Assembly (NCBI GenBank): GCA_963693315.1
Contig: CAVNZG010001100.1
Location: 1 to 64,000 of the forward strand
Direction: 5' to 3'
DNA: 64,000 nucleotides
Source of the DNA: Diogma glabrata
Taxonomy: Eukaryota > Arthropoda > Insecta > Diptera > Cylindrotomidae
Part shown: positions 34,622 to 45,600 of the stretch, piece by piece
Layout of the letters: the number at the start of each line of letters is the position of its first letter
How positions within the stretch are numbered: position 1 is the first letter of the stretch
Notes under the pieces: model-generated
What the model was told of the DNA's origin: nothing
Databases searched by the model: none
The model's input: the letters and a program-made list of their open reading frames with translations, nothing else
Made by a program: the position numbers and the translations under genes

Positions 34622-35328
34622 CACAGTGGTACAGATCAATTTCAGTTCGGCAAAAATTCATTTTATGAGTGATTCTTATGTATTTTTTAACGCTGAATCC
34701 GAATCTGCAAAGGTGTGTAGGTGCAAAGTGTTTTTTTATGATTCCTTTGGTTTTATATAGTCATTTTATGCAGAAAAATGAGTTTTTAAATCTACCCGGG
34801 TTTTTTTTCGATCCGAATTTTCGGTTTTTCGGGTTTCCATGATAGATAGGTAAAAAATAACTTCAGATTCGGATTCAGCGACCAAAAATATGGTAGAAAC
34901 GATATAAAACTTTACTAGTTTGTTAACTTTAAATTTGACCTCACGTGACCTTTGAGAGGTCACATCTTAATTTCCGCAAAAGTCCTCACTAATTTATGAG
35001 CGTCCAATTGAAGCCTGCTACTTTCTCTACAAGCTCCAAAAGAAAAAATGAGTCGGCACCTTTGGGAGCACAAGTTATAGCCAGTTGAATCTCGAATAAA
35101 AAACCCGGGCATTATGGGGGGATAATAATGTCAAAATCTTAAAACCAAAGGAATCATAAAAAAAACACTTTGCACCTTAACTCCGAAAATTCGATTTTTT
35201 CGGTTTTTCGGGAAATGGCTGACCTGGGGAAAAAACCGATGGCAGATTCGGATTCAGCGTTAAAAAATACATAAGAATCAATCATAAAATGAATTTTTGT
35301 CGAACTGAAATTGATCTGTACCACTGTG
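34622..35328. mobile_element. Transib-like MITE (707 bp) with RSS-like ends
   Basis: Both ends read inward CACAGTG, then 23 bp (GTACAGATCAATTTCAGTTCGGC left, …CGAC right), then AAAAATTCA. Terminal CACAGTG plus a 23-bp spacer and an A-rich nonamer is the published layout of Transib TIRs, the same as the 23-RSS of V(D)J recombination. The 5-bp G+C-rich target duplication (CACCG) also fits Transib. TIR similarity extends further inward, including GATTCCTTTGGTTTTA at 34740 against its inverse at 35143. The interior is non-coding, so it depends on a transposase elsewhere. Confidence 0.83.
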
Positions 35329-35333
35329 CACCG

Positions 35334-35552
35334 TTACTTTAATGGTTAAAAAAAATTTTGAGCCTATCTGATCCAAAATTCCATACTAAAAGTTTTAATT
35401 TACTTTTTGAGACTCTCCAAAAAACAATTATCCAGAAAATTTTATACGCAAATTAGTAAATCAACAAATTCATTGTAATAAAAAAACTATCTTGGAAAAA
35501 TTATTTTTAAAGAACAACAACAAAATTTGCTTTATGTGAGAATATACCTTAT
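35334..35552 (+). pseudogene. Penelope-like element, linker after MITE, frameshifted
   Basis: It continues from the RT fragment: TVTLMVKK, then LSLSDPKFH in another frame, then NNYPENFIRKLVNQQIHC in a third. At least two frameshifts occur in A-runs. This is the region between RT and endonuclease in Penelope-like elements. Confidence 0.65.
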
Positions 35553-36006
35553 GTGAGAAGTCTTTTGGAGCAAATAAAACATTTGTTGAAAAACTTTAAT
35601 TTCGAAGTAGTTGGAACAGCTAATAACAGTTTATATGATACAATTTTTTCAAAATTAAAAGATAAAACACCCATCAATATTGAATCTAATTTGGTTTATC
35701 AATCAGATTGTGGATGTGGTAAATCTTATATAGGCCAAACACAGCAATATTTAGGAAAACGCATAAAGCAACATCGACACGACGCAAAAAAACATAGTAA
35801 TGATAATATGAGTGCATTATCCAACCATAAAAGAAGTTGTCGTAAAAATTTACCACTTCAAAATTTCAAAATTTTGGACAAAAAAAAATCTAAGCAAAAG
35901 AAGAATTTTGGAAATGATTCGTATAAAACAACATAAAAATTGTATCAATATACAAACTGATACAGATTTTCTGCATAACACTTACGATTTTGTTTTACAA
36001 AGTTAA
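35553..36006 (+). pseudogene. Penelope-like element GIY-YIG endonuclease end
   Basis: The frame from 35553 has LVYQSDCGCGKSYIGQTQQY with RIKQHRHDAKK after it. The CGCGKxYIGQT block followed by R-x-x-x-H is the GIY-YIG nuclease of Penelope-like elements, which nicks the target DNA. A frameshift in the A-run near 35880 moves the rest into the frame ending at 36006 (SKRRILEMIRIKQHKNCIN). The element is 5'-truncated and dead. It ends just before a long TA array. Confidence 0.85.
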
Positions 36007-36187
36007 AAAAGTTTTAGCCAAAATTAAACTTAATCAAGTCTTTACTACTTAACATTTTCTAGTTTTTCCATTGTATTATTGTATTCTATTTTCTTTCAAT
36101 TTTTTTTATATAGTTAGCCTTTTCTTTTTTGATTGTTAGTTTTTCATGATAAGCTTTTTATATTTATGTAAATTATTGTTTAACTTA

Positions 36188-36687
<500 letters not shown>

Positions 36688-37586
36688 TTAGGAAATAGAA
36701 AGAATGGATAAATCGTTCAAACGATCATTACTCATAGTATTACGCAAATAACTTTTGATTAACTTCAGTTTTGAAAAAGGTCGTTCGCCTATAACATTAT
36801 CGACAAAGATGCATAAAAACATTCGTAATAAAATATCGATATTCGGAAAAGTGGTGGAAAGATTATTATTGAACATTGTTTTGAACATCGATTCATAATT
36901 TAAATTATCAAATGTGAAATAATTTTTGGCAAATTGACATTCGTCAATCAATTGATTTGCATTGAGAACTTTTGGGTATTTTGCGGTAATTGTTCTGCAA
37001 GAACTAGCAATCTCTTCATCACTCATTAAATTTAGATGTATCAAAAACGAGTACTATCTAGATCTTCATAATATTTAGCACGCTCTCTCAGATTGTAAAG
37101 AAAAGCCTTTATAATTGGCTTGAACAACGATTTTTCAAGGTGATCTTTTTGTTCCTCTAGACAAAGTGTTTGTGACGTTGAGCAAGTTTGAATATTATTT
37201 GCGGTTTGAATATTAGATGAAACAGAATTTAAAAGCTGACAGGCATCATCAAAAATTTTGTTGTAATCTTTATTTTCCAAATCTGTAGCTATTAAATCAA
37301 ACAGTTTTTTGTCAGCGAGACAGTTAAATTAGATTTTCGTAATGCTCGATTCACAAAATTAAACTTGGTTAGTACACTTTTCCAGAGGACAAGCATCAAA
37401 ATATTTTCGAATTGACATAGTTTTTTTTTTATCAAACCTGTTACCACCGCTTTGTTATCATCACTGAAGCTTTCCTCATGTAGGAAAGATTTTAAAACAT
37501 GCAACACTTTCAAATAACAAGAATGTAAAACGTGAACTGATTCGTATCCAGCTGACCATCTCGTTCCAGTTGCTCTCTTTAACATG
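36688..37586 (-). pseudogene. hAT transposase (DUF4371/ZMYM1-like), C-terminal part
   Basis: Read from 37586 down: LKRATGTRWSAGYESVHVLH contains the hAT T-R-W box. After a frameshift in an A-run near 37302 comes NKDYNKIFDDACQLL. After a second frameshift in a T-run near 37037 comes LNLMSDEEIASSC, then the dimerisation region GERPFSKLKLIKSYLRNTMS and [10 protein letters not shown]. This is the C-terminal RNase H-fold plus hAT dimerisation domain. Removing the LTR element at the CATG duplication rejoins it in frame with 50739-51297. The frameshifts and in-frame stops after 36688 make it inactive. Confidence 0.82.
37583..37586. repeat. 4-bp target duplication CATG (left)
   Basis: CATG precedes the 5' LTR and recurs at 50735-50738 after the 3' LTR, within the codons for C-M of the hAT gene. 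Confidence 0.9.
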
Positions 37587-38454
37587 TGTAATGGATAGTC
37601 TGGACCAATGTCTGAACATAGTGTATTATAGTCGCAGCTTCCTTAGTTGTTGTTCCTTATATTAATCTGTACCGCTTGTAATAGTTTCTCATCCATTCAT
37701 CATCAATAGTCATATTTCGTATAGTTCCCTTAACCCATAGTTTCCTTATTTTTCTTAAAACCTAACTAAATCTTCAATAGCCGGACAAACGTATGGGAGA
37801 AAGAAAATTGCACTAATTACCCTGATTTATTTATTCATTAATATAACATAATATTGGTTAATTTGAATTAATTAATAATTTTCTTTAATTATCATCCGTA
37901 TAACCACTAAAATTTAATCAGAATTTAATCTTACAACACCCTAAAATTGACGCGCGCTATGCTTCCATTCGATTGTTCTCGCCATACTACTTGAGTTCGA
38001 ATTTTTTTTTAAACACCAACCGTAATGAAACAACGAAATTTTCAAACCTCATAACAGCTGTGCGTATTTATTTCCAATCGTCAACATGCACAGAATTACT
38101 ATTTTTGCTTTGTTAAACATTTGATTTGTCTTTATATGAGTATTTTGCTTTAAACAATCCTTCCGTTATTGAACTGAACTTCACTGTGCTGATATAGTAG
38201 ATTGTAGTTTAATAAATGTCTAAACAGCATAACATTGATCGAATCTGCATTTAATTCATTTTGAATTCAATTATTAATATTATGGATGTGTCGGAAATAT
38301 TTTGTGTCACAACCTTATTTTCGTACAATATTATCAAATAGCAAACGGTTTTGTGTAACTATAAAAAGTTCTCAATAATTTGAAAATCTGATGTAAATTA
38401 ATTATCTCACATCTAAACACTGTATTCGAGTTATTGCGAGACTAAAAATTTGGC

Positions 38455-38491
38455 TATATAATGAGCACTGTAAATTATTCTCTCTCTCAGT
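38455..38491 (+). promoter_or_regulatory. LTR core promoter: TATA box and arthropod initiator
   Basis: TATATAA at 38455-38461 and TCAGT at 38487-38491 put the initiator A (38489) 34 bp after the first T of TATA, close to the usual spacing. This implies U3 of about 0.9 kb and an R-U5 leader of about 2.8 kb in each LTR. It is repeated in the 3' LTR near 47888-47924. Inferred from motif and spacing only. Confidence 0.6.
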
Positions 38492-40129
38492 TTATTACAT
38501 TTTGGTGGTGATGATTATCGTCACATAGTCAATCCTTCCTGTTGACTTTCAAAATTGTAGTGCTATTTATTTGTTAGTTAAAATTTAAAAAAAATTTAAA
38601 AATTTATATGTTGTGTCGTTCTGAATCATACAAAAGAAAAAAGAATGAATTGGAAAATTGTTAAAGCAAAACAAAAAAAAAAATCTTTATATGTTTGTGT
38701 TGTGCCAAATATAATAATGTGCCGTAAAATCAACAAGAAAAATTGCATTAAATCTACGTAGTAAAAATTTTAATCAATATTAAATTTGGTGAGTGCAAAT
38801 ATTTCCATTAGTTGAATCTGTTTGTATTTAGTATAACTGATTTAGTCCAATTTAGTCAAAAAATTTATATGTGCAAGTTAAAACAAATTGATATGTTCGT
38901 GACGTAACTAAAACAGTACGCGCGCTAGTATCCTAATGTTAATTATTGTTTTTTTTGACATAAATGTTTGAGTGATAATTAAATGGAATTATTGTGACTA
39001 ACTATTAGAATTTGTATTTCTTTTTGTGGAATATATTTTGTATCCACGTATTTCTCTTAAAATTTAAGTAGAACAATTGTTTGTACTAATTAAAAGTTTT
39101 TAACTCAATTGAATGAGTCCAATTTCTTTGTAAAACTTAAATTATTTTGACTGTCGAAGATTTAAGAAGGTACGATTAATATTATAAACTCGCACTACCA
39201 CATTATGTAAAAGAAAGATATATCTTATATATTAGTTGTGTATTTTTTTTTTAAATAGACGATTGAATTGTAACAAAACCTGATTATAGTTATTATGTTA
39301 AACAAACGTGTGCTGTATTTTATTTTCTATTGAAAGTTGTGGAGTTTGATAACTTTTGTTGTGATAAAACAAAAAAAAATGGTTTATTTTTATTTGTGAG
39401 TCTGAAATTCACCAAATTTAAATGGCAGTAACATTTTGGAGTTGAATGTTGATGTGAATAAATTAATAATATGATGCAAGATCCAAATTACAAAAAAGGC
39501 CTGAATATGACGTCCTTCAACGCTGAGGCCACAATATCATCATCCGCCGTATCAATATTTTGGCTGTTGCTGCTGTAGGTTATTGCAACTCAGCATTGGC
39601 ATCAGGTTTTTGACTGTTGCTATCGTTTATTATATAGGTTTCAACGCAACATTAATACAAACGTTTTCATTTAATTACTACCGTATTGCTTCATTACCAT
39701 TGTTCCAAAATTGTTACAGTTATACTTCAACGAATAATTTAACGGGTATTGGTATAATTGATTACTTTTGGGATTTCAACGCATACGTCAACCATTACTT
39801 TTGCCGTATTGCTTCCCCATCATTGATACAAAATTATTACCGTTATGCTGCAACGAATAGTTTAACTAGTGTTGGTACCATTTATTACATTTCTTGGATT
39901 TCAACGCATACGTCAACAATTACCTTTTGCTTCACCATCATTGATACAAAATTATTACAGTTCTATTCAACGAATGGTTTAACTGGTACTGGTACCATTT
40001 ATTACATTTTGTTTTTGATTTCAACGCATCCTGCAACCGTTATATGTCAACGTATTCGTCTGTAATTGCTATAATTGTTACCATACACACCTGTGATTGT
40101 AAATTGATTCGGCGTTTATGTTTACAACC

Positions 40130-40770
40130 CGATTTAACGTTTCTACTTGTCATTTTTGGATGTAACAAAACTACCCATCGATTGCATATTTATATAACGT
40201 TTGTATATATCAATTTTGATTCAACAAAATTATACAAGTTTACATACCGTTTCTACTTATCATTTTTGATGCAACAAAAGTATACATCAATTACAACAGT
40301 TTTGATTCAACAAAATTATACAAGTTTACATAACGTTCCTACTTATCATTTTTGCTTCAACAAAATTTTACAAGTTTATATAACGTTTCTGCTTATCATT
40401 TTTGATTCAACGAAAGTATACATCAATTACAACGTTTTTGATTCAACAAAATTATACAAGTTTACATACCGTTTCTACTTATCATTTTTGATGCAACAAA
40501 AGTATACATCAATTACAACAGTTTTGATTCAACAAAATTATACAAGTTTATATAACGTTCCTACTTATCATTTTTGATTCAACAAAATTATACATCAATT
40601 GCAAGTTTATATAACGTTTCTACTTATCATTTTTGATTCAACAAAATTATACAAGTTTATATAACGTTCCTACTTATCATTTTTGATTCAACAAAATTTT
40701 ACAAGTTTATATAACGTTTCTACTTACCATTTGATACCACAAAATTATCCAACGATTGCAAGTTTATTGA
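40130..40770 (+). repeat. Tandem repeat within LTR, about 50-60 bp unit
   Basis: About ten units of TTTTTGATTCAACAAAATTATACAAGTTTA-TATAACGTTYCTACTTATCA, some with a CATCAATTACAAC insertion. A related zone at 39580-40070 has a ~117-bp unit with TTCAACGCATACGTCAA and CATTGATACAAAATTATTAC. Both are conserved in the 3' LTR. Confidence 0.88.
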
Positions 40771-40974
40771 ACGTTTCTACCTAATAGTTTGGTACAACGT
40801 TTGTACGTGCACCTTTGATCAACGTTCGTGCTGTACAAAGTATTCTTGAGAGATTTCAAACCTGAACAACCTGCTGATGGAGGGCTGATGGAATCAGAAT
40901 AGGAGGACGGGGTTTAATCATGGGGTGAGTAAATTTATTTTATTACTTTAGTCATAATGATAAAGGGGTGGGAA

Positions 40975-41010
<36 letters not shown>

Positions 41011-41243
41011 CGTATGTGAGTGAACGTGGGGGTTGGACGTGTTGATCGTGGGTCTTTCGCAACAGGGGTCGCCAGAGTCTCCATTTTTCCACTTGTATTT
41101 CTTTCCATTTCTGAATATTTTCGTTAATAGCGTACATTTCTGTATTTGTGCTGAAGTAGCAGGGTTTCTTTATCGTTCCCATGGGCTGCAGCTAGCTTGG
41201 GGCAAGAAAATCAATCTCGCTAGGTACGCTTCCTGCTATGTCC

Positions 41244-41267
41244 TTCTCATTGGTTCGCCAATGAGAA
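41244..41267 (+). promoter_or_regulatory. Perfect 10-bp hairpin with TTCG loop at LTR 3' end
   Basis: TTCTCATTGG, TTCG, CCAATGAGAA: a perfect stem closed by G-C with a UUCG tetraloop, 17 nt upstream of the primer binding site. It is present unchanged at 50697-50720. It is likely a structured element of U5 RNA near the primer complex. Confidence 0.75.
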
Positions 41268-41284
41268 AGCGCTTCATTACAAAT

Positions 41285-41302
41285 TGGCGCCCAACGTGGG
41301 GC
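41285..41302 (+). promoter_or_regulatory. Primer binding site, tRNA-Lys(CTT)
   Basis: TGGCGCCCAACGTGGGGC begins 3 nt after the LTR. Its complement, GCCCCACGTTGGGCGCCA, matches the 3' end plus CCA of animal tRNA-Lys with CTT anticodon, 18 of 18 by recall. This fixes the element on the plus strand. Confidence 0.88.
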
Positions 41303-41839
41303 TTCTCTAAGGGTTTCTACAGCAATGTAGGACTCTGGAGGAGTCCCTCCATATTTTCAAAAAATTTGAAAAATTTTTTTTAAAAATTTTTCTTCATAAT
41401 TAACTTTATTTCCACTAAAACAATAGTAAAGACTCTGGCGGCGTGGAAGCAATTCCCTGCTTCACACGCGCAGGAGCAAAGGGAGTCTGAGATCCCTCAG
41501 ACTTTCCTTTGATGGGGAGTTGCGTCCCTACGCCTCCAGCAATGTTCTCCTTTTTTTTTTGTATTTTTTCTGTAACGCAAGGGTGAGAATAGTTCTTCGG
41601 AATTATTCTCAATGGGGGTTACAATCCCACGTACCCTAGTAGCGGATGGGTTTCTTGCTGGCACGGGGAATGCCAGGGGTGACCAGGTGCCAGACTTAGA
41701 TTTTTTGTAGAATGGTGTATACGCCTACTACATCCAGTCTGGTCATCTGGTCATGCTCTGGGTTCGTTGTGACATCAGGACTCTCATCCGAGCTACCGTC
41801 TCCTTAACGTTAGAGCCCCCTCCCAGGAGCGTTAGCATC

Positions 41840-41973
41840 CTATGATCTGAGTTGTCCAGTTCTCGCGAATGATACTGGGGAACATCTTCTAAAGCAGTTT
41901 GATATCAACTGCTGAGGGAAGATGTTCGCCCAGCCTTCATGTCGCGAGTTAATTGGATTAACTCAGATCATAG
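41840..41973 (+). promoter_or_regulatory. Long nested leader hairpin (packaging-signal-like)
   Basis: The outer stem CTATGATCTGAGTT (41840-41853) pairs with AACTCAGATCATAG (41960-41973). A TCTCGCGA/TCGCGAG pair lies inside. The middle stem CTGGGGAACATCTTC (41875-41889) pairs with GAAGATGTTCGCCCAG (41919-41934). The apical stem AGCAGTT (41893-41899) pairs with AACTGCT (41907-41913). It lies about 540 nt after the primer site, where LTR elements keep dimerisation and packaging signals. The function is inferred. Confidence 0.65.
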
Positions 41974-42519
41974 CACCTCCCGTATGTTTCGTCGTTCTCG
42001 ATCGCGGATGAGAAGTGTCGGTTGATTGAATAATGGTGCAGAGGATTTATCCTCTGACCATTCCGGCGGCACTTGTCATCCGGGTGACGGGCCGACGACA
42101 CATACCCCACCTAATTCCTGTCTCACCTTACCCTCTCCTTTCCTTATTCATCCCTTCTTGCTCCCTTTCCCTTACCTTGTTCCCATCCTTTAACGTAGTG
42201 TAATTTTAAACTTTTTATTTGGTCCCCAAACCACCTAAAAACAAAATAAAATCAACATAAATTAAGAAAGAACGGCGATCACCACTTCCAACCCCAAGTG
42301 TGGTGGACTCCCCCCTTGATTGGTCCGTCCGTCCGTCGTCAGTAAATAAGTAAATAAATAAATATATTGAATAAGTAAATAAATAAATATATTAAATAAA
42401 TAAATAAATATTTATTAATAAATAAATGAATAAATATTTATTAGTAAATGAATAAAACTGCTGATAAAATCATGTACTTATTGGTTTTTTTCTCTATCAC
42501 AATTTTAGATACCAACACG

Positions 42520-42652
42520 ATAAATTATACTTAATAAAATAACAAAAGGATAAATTATACTTAACAAAATAACAAAAGGATAAATTATACTTAACAAAAT
42601 AACAAAAGGATAAATTATACTTAACAAAATAACAAAAGGATAAAATATACAT
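42520..42652. repeat. 30-bp tandem repeat, just over four units
   Basis: Unit GATAAATTATACTTAACAAA followed by ATAACAAAAG. The last unit degrades to AAAATATACATAAAG. Confidence 0.92.
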
Positions 42653-45600
42653 AAAGTCAAATCAAAGGACAAATCTTACATATACCATAATCCAGATAGA
42701 AGTCCACGGCAGCAGTATTAATTTGTAAATATTAATTTAAGTAGCTTAGAGATTTCCTTAAATTATATTCCTGCATGTTAGGTTAAATTTTTATATATAT
42801 AATTTTTTTTTCTTGTACAGGCAAGATTCAATTTTGTTAATTTTAAGTATTTTCTTGCCGAACCGGTAGGCTTGCCGCACTTCTAGTTTTTTTTTGTTTG
42901 TTACTCAGTTTTGAGTATCGGGAACCGTCAGACCTGCCCGGAATTGGGTCTGTAAATTTTCTTTTGTTCACATCTTCTGCCATATTTGTAGCATACTTAT
43001 TTTCTCTCAAATCTCACCGTTTATGTGTGTTCTGTTCATATATCAGCACCTTGGAAAACAATTGTAAATAGTAGTAAAATAATATCAAGACAATAATAAA
43101 TCTTATTTAATATAATTGACGAATTGGTCAGATATCGCGCAGCTGTTTGAGGTTTGAATAACTAAATTTCCATATAATTTTTTTTAAATTCTGCTCTAAA
43201 TTATTCAAAGTAATCAAATATTGTAATAAAATAATCTTTTCTGTTAATAATTGAATTGTTTATTTGGATTCAACGTTCGCATCGATGGTGTAACAATTTT
43301 CGTTTCGCTCTCCATATACGTGCATTTATTAGTCTGGTCCTGTGCGGCGGTTTGAGTATTCATCATGTCTACAGCGGTGTTCGTTCTCATAAATATGCCT
43401 TGTTGCTATTAATTTTTTTAACTTCCCGCCCTGGTTTTGCTGTCTAATCGCCTGTTTTCTTTCGAGTTGTTTCAGCACTAATAATTTAAAAATTCCTGTT
43501 TCCGGAGTACAGAGCAACATATTAACTATAGGGTCATACGTTAAGGCATGACGTCTTGACCAAGGTGGTCTCCTTCGCACCTTTTATCTGATACTATTTT
43601 TTTTTTGAATGGTTGCCTGATTTGCAAATGAACCTCCTGAAGTAATCGTTTGCTCACTGTCCTTCTGGTCAGAGTTTGGCACTGTTGGTGACACCTTGTT
43701 GCCGATTTGGTAATGGGTTTGGTATGGGGTCGTTGAGCGAGCAGATTGCATATGCAGCCTGTCCTTTCTGGCCAGGTCTACTTATCGTACTCGTACCTTT
43801 TCACTTACCCTGTCGATAAAACTGCCCTTCATGTTTCACTCATTTTTCTTCCACACTTGGAGTTGCGTCCTTGGAAGAGTTAAGGGGCGCAATCGCGTAG
43901 TCTTGGCGACTTGGAGTCCACTTGTACGAGCCTTTCTTAAGACCTTTAGGTAATGTTTTACTGAACGGAGTACTGATTTCCACTAAAATTTAAACGCAGG
44001 TTTAACTAAATCGTAAGGAACTTTTTTTTCCTTTCAAGGACGCTAAGATCATTGATGATATCTTATTATTGTTGGAAGTATTGTGGTTGGTTTTCACTTT
44101 CGTCTTTTAGTTGACACCTTTCTGACGCTGATGTGAGGTGGTAGTACTGACGGCAGGGTGACAAGTACACCCTTGCTGTGTCTGTGGACTGCCCTGGATG
44201 AGTTGAGGAGGGGTTTCTTTTGTTCGTACAAAATTATTTTTTTTTCGGGTGATAAGACGTCTCGTGCACTTTTTATGAAATATCGATACGGCCTCGAGCC
44301 ATCCTTGCTGGTCACCACTAGCTACAACATGGGATGTTACCTTTGGTGACTGGATTGCATGCACCTGCTGGAATTTTTTTTTGTTGATTCAAAGACATGT
44401 ACAAATTTGATGATCTTGGTTTCTTCCTGGTTGATACAATTTATTGTAATCAAGCGTACTCAGAAATGGTGGCTCCACACCTGTGTTTTCTTTTTTTTTT
44501 TCTTGTTTCCTCTTTTCGCCTGATCCGCGACTGCGGTTGAGCATAGCAAGTCTCCACTGCTTACGTGAGAGTCAGTGTAAGGTGTTCTCGTATATGAACT
44601 ATCGAATGGTTTTGCCAGCTGAGCTATCGAACGCTTCCTCTTCTCCTTCCCATTCTGCACGGTAACTGTGCCAGCTTGTGTTAGGGCCGAGATCTTAGTG
44701 GATTGCAAAATCCCACCATTTTTGGTTGACCCGGAGGGCTGCACGATGGTTGTGATCAATTTTATCAGCTGGAAAAACAGCACAATAAAAAAGTAACTAA
44801 ACTGGTTTCGACGAATTTATATAAATGAATAAAGATAATACTATCCCCCTAACTCAACCTTCTGTTTGGAGTTTTTATCAACACCAAAACCCCTTTACCT
44901 TATGTACTTTCGGGGTGGGATAAGTTTTAGAAACCGGTGTTAATTATCCACTCATAATTTAAAGTATCGATGTGATATCGACCTTCCTATCCTGCAATCC
45001 TTCAATTTTGCAATAGTTCAATTTTTTTTTTTGTGGATTCTGGGACATGTAAAAATTTGTTTTGCTCTTCCGGTGCTAATTTTTCACTCGTGATTCGAAG
45101 TATCGATGTGGTATCGACTTTCCTATCCCGCAATCCTTTCTGGCTGACTAGCTGCGACATGGGGTGAAGCGAGGCTTTGTTTTTTTTTCCTGTTCTTCTT
45201 TTGTATGGTTAACCGGGATAAGAAATTGCGATTCTTCGTTTTCTTTTTCGTGATTTCTCTTGCGTTTGAATCACGACGGCTATACACCGTAACAATTCTT
45301 CGCTACTTCTCTTGAGATGCAATGTGGATCATTCTGGTATGTAGGAACTGGCGAGTGCCTTTACCAACTGAGCTATCGAATGCTTCCTCTTCTCCCTCAT
45401 AATCTGCACGATGTTGTCATATGTGCCAGAAGGTGTTATAGTCGAGGTCTTAATGGTCGGCACAATCCTGCAACTTTTGATTATCAACTGGGTTTTTTTT
45501 TTTGAAGTGGGTCTTAGTATGGCTCGGGATTCTTATTGATATGGGGCCTGTGATTCATGGAGTTCGGTGCCCAGCTTTGTATTGTTATAATATAAACCGA

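Larger units (their letters stand above)
37587..41281 (+). repeat. 5' LTR of giant-LTR retroelement (3695 bp)
   Basis: Starts TGTAATGG and ends CATTACA. It aligns end to end with 47019-50734, with roughly a dozen substitutions seen by eye and a (GT)n length change. It contains a TATA/initiator promoter (38455-38491), two tandem-repeat zones (39580-40070 and 40130-40770), a GGTGAGT splice-donor-like site at 40925, a (GT)n tract at 40978-41007, and a perfect TTCG hairpin at 41244-41267. The two overlapping frames of 160 and 177 codons inside are translations of the tandem repeats and are not supported as genes. Confidence 0.93.

Noticed and set aside
39583..40577. Overlapping frames of 160 and 177 codons in the LTRs, conserved at 49016-50010
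   Set aside because: Conservation between the two copies only reflects LTR identity. The peptides are translations of tandem repeats, overlap each other and have no domain.
40978..41007. (GT)n tract as a regulatory site
   Set aside because: Simple microsatellite. Its length difference between LTRs reflects slippage.
41033..41383. 116-codon frame across the LTR-PBS junction
   Set aside because: It spans the LTR end and primer site, which are non-coding landmarks. No domain recognised.
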